Part shown: one piece after another, positions 60,314 through 64,000 of the stretch
Layout of the letters: every line of letters starts with the position of its first letter
Position numbering within the stretch: position 1 is the stretch's first letter
DNA from: Limnochorda pilosa
GTDB taxonomy: Bacteria > Bacillota > Limnochordia > Limnochordales > Limnochordaceae
Assembly (NCBI RefSeq): GCF_001544015.1
Contig: NZ_AP014924.1
Coordinates: 1,736,001 to 1,800,000 of the forward strand
Length of the DNA: 64,000 bases
Reading direction: 5' to 3'
Notes under the pieces: model-generated
The model's input: the letters and a program-made list of their open reading frames with translations, nothing else
Databases searched by the model: none
Told to the model about the DNA's origin: nothing
Program-made: the position numbers and the translations under genes

Positions 60314-61417
60314 GTGCCCGGCGGGGCACGCCTGCGGCTGAAGGAAGGGACCGTGCTCCGGATCCTCGAGACCTCGCCCCGCACCCAGCGGTGCACGGTC
60401 CGGGTGGAGGGCGAAGAGGCCGAGGCCCTCTGCTACCCGGAGCTCACCGGCCCCCTCGCCCGGGGCGACCGGGTCTGGCTGAACACCGCGGCCCTGGAGC
60501 TGGGTCTCGGCAGCGGCGGGTACCACCTGGTCGCGGCGGTGCCCGGGCGGCTGCCGCCCGGCGCGCCGCTTCCCGGACGGATCATGAAGCTCCGCTACAC
60601 GCCGTGGCAGCTGGCCGTGGAGGCGGTGGAAGAGGCCGCCCCGGACCGCCTGCGCGAGGGAGACCTGGAAGGCATGCCGGTGGTGGTGGGGTCGCTCCAC
60701 TCCCAGCTCCTGCCCGTCGCACTGGGCTTCCAGGCGGCCTCGGGAGGCCTGCCCCTGGCCTACGTGATGACCGACGGCGGGGCCTTGCCCGCGGCCCTCA
60801 GCCGCTCGGCGGCCGCGCTGCGGGCCCGGGGGCTCCTGGCCGGAACCGTCACGTGCGGCCACGCCTTCGGCGGGGATCTGGAGGCCGTCCACCCCGCGAG
60901 CGGCCTCCTGGCCGCCCGTACCGTGCTGGGAGCGGCTGGGGCGGCGGTGATCATGGGACCTGGCATCACGGGCACCGGAAGCGCCTGGGGCCACACCGCC
61001 CTGGAGCAGGGAAGCCTCCTGGACCTGGCGTCGGCCCTGGGCGGAGACCCGGTGGCGGTGGTGCGGATCTCCCAGAGGGACGCCCGGGTGCGCCACCAGG
61101 GCGTGAGCCACCACACCCTCACCGCCCTGGGGCGGGTGGCGGCCCGGCCGGCCACGGTGGTGCTGCCGCTCCTGCACGACCGGGGGCGCCTGCGCGGCCT
61201 CCAGCGACAGCTCTGGGAGGCGGGGGTGCTTCGCCGGCACCGCCTGGTGCACGTGCCCGTGAGCCGGGATCTGGTGCGCGCCCTGGCTGCGGAACCCGAG
61301 GCGCGGACCATGGGCCGGGACGTGGAGGAGGAGCAGGCCTTCTTCGAGGCCGCGCTCGCCGCCGGGTGGGAGGCGGGGCGCCGGGCACGGCGCCGGCAAG
61401 GAGGCGTGGACGGGTGA
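60314..61417 (+). CDS. DUF3866 family protein
   Basis: 367 residues. The family occurs next to spoIIM, xerD and deoB in Bacillota; its function is unknown. The N-terminal beta-rich part (LETSPRTQRCTVRVEG) is followed by an alpha/beta core with PGRIMKLRYTPWQLAVEAVE, VGSLHSQLLPVALGF, YVMTDGGALPAALS and a Gly-rich MGPGITGTGSAWGH. No membrane segment. GTG 60314 has GGAAGGAGGGGG upstream; the longer frame from 60245 would overlap the terminator. Confidence 0.85.
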   Translation: MPGGARLRLKEGTVLRILETSPRTQRCTVRVEGEEAEALCYPELTGPLARGDRVWLNTAALELGLGSGGYHLVAAVPGRLPPGAPLPGRIMKLRYTPWQLAVEAVEEAAPDRLREGDLEGMPVVVGSLHSQLLPVALGFQAASGGLPLAYVMTDGGALPAALSRSAAALRARGLLAGTVTCGHAFGGDLEAVHPASGLLAARTVLGAAGAAVIMGPGITGTGSAWGHTALEQGSLLDLASALGGDPVAVVRISQRDARVRHQGVSHHTLTALGRVAARPATVVLPLLHDRGRLRGLQRQLWEAGVLRRHRLVHVPVSRDLVRALAAEPEARTMGRDVEEEQAFFEAALAAGWEAGRRARRRQGGVDG

Positions 61418-62049
61418 GCGTCGTCTATCTGGTACGGCACGGGGAGACCGAGTGGAATCGCATCATGCGCATCCAGGGCCAGAGCGACGTGGAGCTCTCG
61501 GAGCGGGGGCGCGACCAGGCCCGGCGTCTGGCCCGGCGCATGGAGCGCTGGCGCATCGACCGCGCCCTCACCAGCGACCTGGCCCGCGCCCAGGAGACGG
61601 CGCGCATCGTGCTGGGCGAGCGGGAGGTGCCCCTGGAGACCGACCCGCGGCTGCGGGAGCGGCACTTCGGCGAGTGGGAGGGCCTCACCCGGGAAGAGGT
61701 GCTGGCCCGGGACGAGGCCGCGTACCACCGCTGGGGCGAGGACCCCTGGCCCTTCCGCCCGCCGGGGGGCGAGTCGCTGGAGGACGTCTCCCAGCGGGCC
61801 GCATCGCTGGTGGAGGAGCTCCGCGCCGGAGACGGGCACGTGCTGGTGGTCTCCCACGGCGGTACCCTCCAGACCATGCTCCGCCACCTCCTGGGCTGGG
61901 CCGGCGGCGGCGGGCCCCAGATCATCCTCTTCAACACCGGCCTCACCATCCTGCGGCTCTGGCCGGACCGCGTGCGCCTGGAACGGCTGAACGACATCGG
62001 CCACCTGGAGATCCACCCCGACGGGCAGGTCTCCCAGAAGCAGGCATGA
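61414..62049 (+). CDS. Histidine phosphatase family protein (phosphoglycerate mutase-like)
   Basis: 211 residues. RHGETEWN with phospho-acceptor His9, RERHFGEWEGLTREEV and the second catalytic His in VVSHGG near 148 define the branch-1 histidine phosphatase fold. Length and the missing dPGM-specific insert favour a phosphatase (cobC/PhoE/GpmB-like) over a glycolytic mutase. GTG overlaps the DUF3866 stop; AAGGAGG upstream. Substrate not predictable. Confidence 0.9.
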   Translation: MSVVYLVRHGETEWNRIMRIQGQSDVELSERGRDQARRLARRMERWRIDRALTSDLARAQETARIVLGEREVPLETDPRLRERHFGEWEGLTREEVLARDEAAYHRWGEDPWPFRPPGGESLEDVSQRAASLVEELRAGDGHVLVVSHGGTLQTMLRHLLGWAGGGGPQIILFNTGLTILRLWPDRVRLERLNDIGHLEIHPDGQVSQKQA

Positions 62050-62162
62050 CCGCTTCCTCCCCGGCGTAGACCTACCCACGGGCGGGCGTGCCAGCGCCCG
62101 CCCACGTGCCCCGGCCGGTGCGGATCAGCCCCAATGCCGCCGGGCGCCGGGGAGGGGTGGGG

Positions 62163-62771
62163 ATGCGGCGGTCGGTGCCACGGCCGGCGCCCGGGCGTTA
62201 CCGGCTCTGGATCCTCTTTGCGGCCGGCGTCCTCCTCTCCGCGCTGGTGGCCGGGATTCTGGGGGCCGCCGCGCTGCCCGAGGCGGTCCGCCGGCAGGTG
62301 GAGAGCAGCCTGGTCCTCCCCGAGGGCCCGCCCCCGGCAGGACCCGGCCTCCTTCCGGCCGCGCTCCGCCGGAACCTGGTGGAGAGCGCGGGCCTCGCCT
62401 GGCTCCTGGGCCTCTCCCTGGCCGGGCTGCCGCTGATCTGGGTGGTCCTCTTCTGGCGCGGGTTCGAGCTCGGCTTCGCGGCGGCTTTCGTCTGGGGGTG
62501 GGCGGGGAACGGGCGGTGGACCGCGCTCCTGGCCCTGGTGCCCCACAACCTCCTGGCCCTGCCGGCGCTCTGCCTGCTGGCGGTGGCCACGGCACGCTTC
62601 TCCGCCGCCCTGTTGCGAAGCCTCCTCCAGGGAAGGCCGCCGCCCCGGGCGCGCCTCCTGGCCGACGGGCTCACCGCAATCGCGGCGACCCTCGTCCTCA
62701 CCGGAGCAAGCTATGTGGAAGCCTATGTCACACCCCAGGTCGTGGCCCTCTCCCTGCGCCTGCTCCCTTGA
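62163..62771 (+). CDS. spoIIM: Stage II sporulation protein M
   Basis: 202 residues with about five transmembrane helices. The DUF95/SpoIIM core is seen in FAAAFVWGWAGNG followed by LVPHNLLALPALCLLAVATARFS, where the PHxxLExPA-type motif of the family reads PHNLLALPA. In spore formers the protein acts with SpoIID and SpoIIP in engulfment. Position next to DUF3866 and deoB agrees. ATG 62163 has GGGAGGGG upstream; GTG 62088 is a longer alternative. Sporulation itself cannot be concluded from this one gene. Confidence 0.85.
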   Translation: MRRSVPRPAPGRYRLWILFAAGVLLSALVAGILGAAALPEAVRRQVESSLVLPEGPPPAGPGLLPAALRRNLVESAGLAWLLGLSLAGLPLIWVVLFWRGFELGFAAAFVWGWAGNGRWTALLALVPHNLLALPALCLLAVATARFSAALLRSLLQGRPPPRARLLADGLTAIAATLVLTGASYVEAYVTPQVVALSLRLLP

Positions 62772-62828
62772 CGGAAGGAGGCGCGGAGCGGGCGACGAAT
62801 GCAGGCGACCGAGGAGGCGCAACCATCG

Positions 62829-64000
62829 ATGGAGCGCATGGCCTGGAAGCGGGCGGTGGTGCTGGTGCTGGACAGCGTCGGCATCGGCGCGCTGCCCGAC
62901 GCGTCCCGATACGGCGACGAGGGATCGAACACGGTGGGCAACACCGCCCGGGCGGTGGGGGGGCTGAAGGTGCCCCACCTGAACGGGCTGGGGCTGGGCC
63001 GGCTGGTGGCGGGCCCAGGGCTCGAGGCCGTCCCCGAGCCCCTGGCTTCCTACGGCCGCATGGCCGAGCGCGCGCCGGGGAAGGACACCACCACCGGTCA
63101 CTGGGAGATGATGGGCTGCACCCTGGACCGCCCGCTCCCCACCTATCCCGACGGCTTCCCGCCCGAGGTGATCGAGCCCTTCGAGCAGGCCATCGGGCGC
63201 AAGGTCCTGGGCAACCGGGCCGCCTCGGGAACGGAGATCATCCAGGAGCTGGGCGATGAGCACGTCCGCACGGGGCGCCCCATCGTCTACACCTCCGCGG
63301 ACAGCGTCTTCCAGGTGGCGGCCCACGAGGACGTGATCCCCCCGGGGGAGCTCTACCGCATCTGCGCGGTGGCCCGGGAACAGCTCCGGGGCGAGCACGC
63401 CGTGGGGCGCGTCATCGCCCGGCCCTTCCTCGGGCCTTTCGACGAAGAAGGCCCCGGCGGGCGCCGCCGCGTCTTCCGCCGTACCGACAACCGCCGCGAC
63501 TTCAGCCTGGCCCCGCCCCGGCCGACGCTGCTCGACCGCCTGAGCGAGCAGGGGCTGGCCGTGCGGGCCGTGGGGAAGATCAGCGACATCTTCGCGGGCC
63601 GGGGGATCACCCGCTCGGTCCACGCGCACGGCAACCAGGCGGTACTCGAGACCACCCTCGATCTGCTCCTCCACGCGCAGGAGCCGGGCCTCATCTTCGC
63701 GAACTGCGTCGACTTCGACATGCTCTGGGGGCACCGGAACGACGCCCGGGGGTACGCAGGGGGGCTGGAAGAGGTGGACCGCTTCCTGCCCCGCCTCCTG
63801 GACGCCCTGGCGCCCGACGACCGGCTGATCCTCACCGCAGACCACGGTTGCGATCCCACGACGCCTTCCACCGATCACTCCCGGGAGTACGTGCCGCTGC
63901 TCTGGCACGCCCCAGGGCGCCCCGGACTCGCGCTGGGCACCCGGCAGACCTTCGCCGACCTGGGGGCCACCCTCGCGGACGGCTTCGGCCTCGGGCCGTC
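62829..64000 (+). CDS. deoB: Phosphopentomutase (3' end outside window)
   Basis: About 390 residues are visible; the frame runs off the window. [17 protein letters not shown] with the metal-binding Asp, [13 protein letters not shown] with the phospho-acceptor threonine, [14 protein letters not shown] and [21 protein letters not shown] (partial quotes) are the alkaline-phosphatase superfamily metal sites. It interconverts ribose 1- and 5-phosphates. ATG 62829 has GAGGAGGCG upstream; ATG 62799 is a further start in frame. Confidence 0.95.
   Translation, partial: MERMAWKRAVVLVLDSVGIGALPDASRYGDEGSNTVGNTARAVGGLKVPHLNGLGLGRLVAGPGLEAVPEPLASYGRMAERAPGKDTTTGHWEMMGCTLDRPLPTYPDGFPPEVIEPFEQAIGRKVLGNRAASGTEIIQELGDEHVRTGRPIVYTSADSVFQVAAHEDVIPPGELYRICAVAREQLRGEHAVGRVIARPFLGPFDEEGPGGRRRVFRRTDNRRDFSLAPPRPTLLDRLSEQGLAVRAVGKISDIFAGRGITRSVHAHGNQAVLETTLDLLLHAQEPGLIFANCVDFDMLWGHRNDARGYAGGLEEVDRFLPRLLDALAPDDRLILTADHGCDPTTPSTDHSREYVPLLWHAPGRPGLALGTRQTFADLGATLADGFGLGP

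Noticed and set aside
57183-60329. 1048-codon minus-strand frame across rpsO and pnp, and a 1013-codon one at 6707-9748
   Set aside because: Same artefact: shadows of pnp and topA/hslV with low-complexity translations and no ribosome site.
1-64000. Search for rRNA, tRNA, CRISPR arrays, insertion sequences and integrase or attachment sites
   Set aside because: Nothing convincing seen by eye; no inverted-repeat-bounded transposase or tRNA-like cloverleaf was found. The window appears to be core chromosome.

Overview
The window is one continuous stretch of a very GC-rich bacterial chromosome (by eye about 70% or more). Every gene I accept is on the + strand. Gene content and order point to a deep-branching, high-GC, motile and probably spore-forming member of the Bacillota, for example Limnochordia or Symbiobacterium-like lineages. 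The reasons are a Gram-positive PolC replicase, a spoIIM homologue, the order dprA-topA-hslVU-flagellar operon, and the order rpsB-tsf-pyrH-frr-uppS-cdsA-dxr-rseP-polC-rimP-nusA-ylxRQ-infB-ylxP-rbfA-nrnA-truB-ribF-rpsO-pnp, which is the Bacillus/Clostridium arrangement. The exact taxon is inference.

Layout. 1-3.1 kb: the 3' part of a branched-chain amino-acid type ABC transporter operon (livH-livM-livG-livF) ending in a hairpin terminator. 3.2-11 kb: yifB/comM, two small unknown proteins, dprA, topA with its own promoter, then the HslVU protease. 11.05-11.39 kb: a non-coding leader holding a class I cyclic-di-GMP riboswitch and a terminator-like hairpin. 11.4-36 kb: a flagellar superoperon, flgB-flgC-fliE-fliF-fliG-fliH-fliI-fliJ-motE-like-fliK-flgD-(TIGR02530-type)-flgE-motA-motB-fliL-fliM-fliY-fliO-fliP-fliQ-fliR-flhB-flhA-flhF-flhG, then a PilZ protein and the flagellar sigma factor. 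No che genes are present, although relatives carry cheY, cheB, cheA and cheW in this operon. 36-60 kb: translation, replication and RNA-metabolism genes with sigma-A-type promoters before rpsB, dxr, rimP and rpsO. 60-64 kb: a DUF3866 protein, a histidine phosphatase, spoIIM and the start of deoB.

How the parts work together. The riboswitch and the PilZ protein sit at the two ends of the flagellar block, so cyclic-di-GMP probably acts both on transcription of the motor genes and on motor function. Many genes overlap by 1-14 nt (ATGA and GTGA junctions), which implies strong translational coupling.

Main oddities. PolC lacks the 3'-5' exonuclease domain normally inserted in its PHP domain. infB is split by a one-base frameshift at a run of seven C. 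rpsB and ribF appear to start with CTG. The CheY-docking type peptide is on FliY rather than FliM. Three strong hairpins separate flgE and motA. A one-PASTA-like mini-protein lies between frr and uppS.
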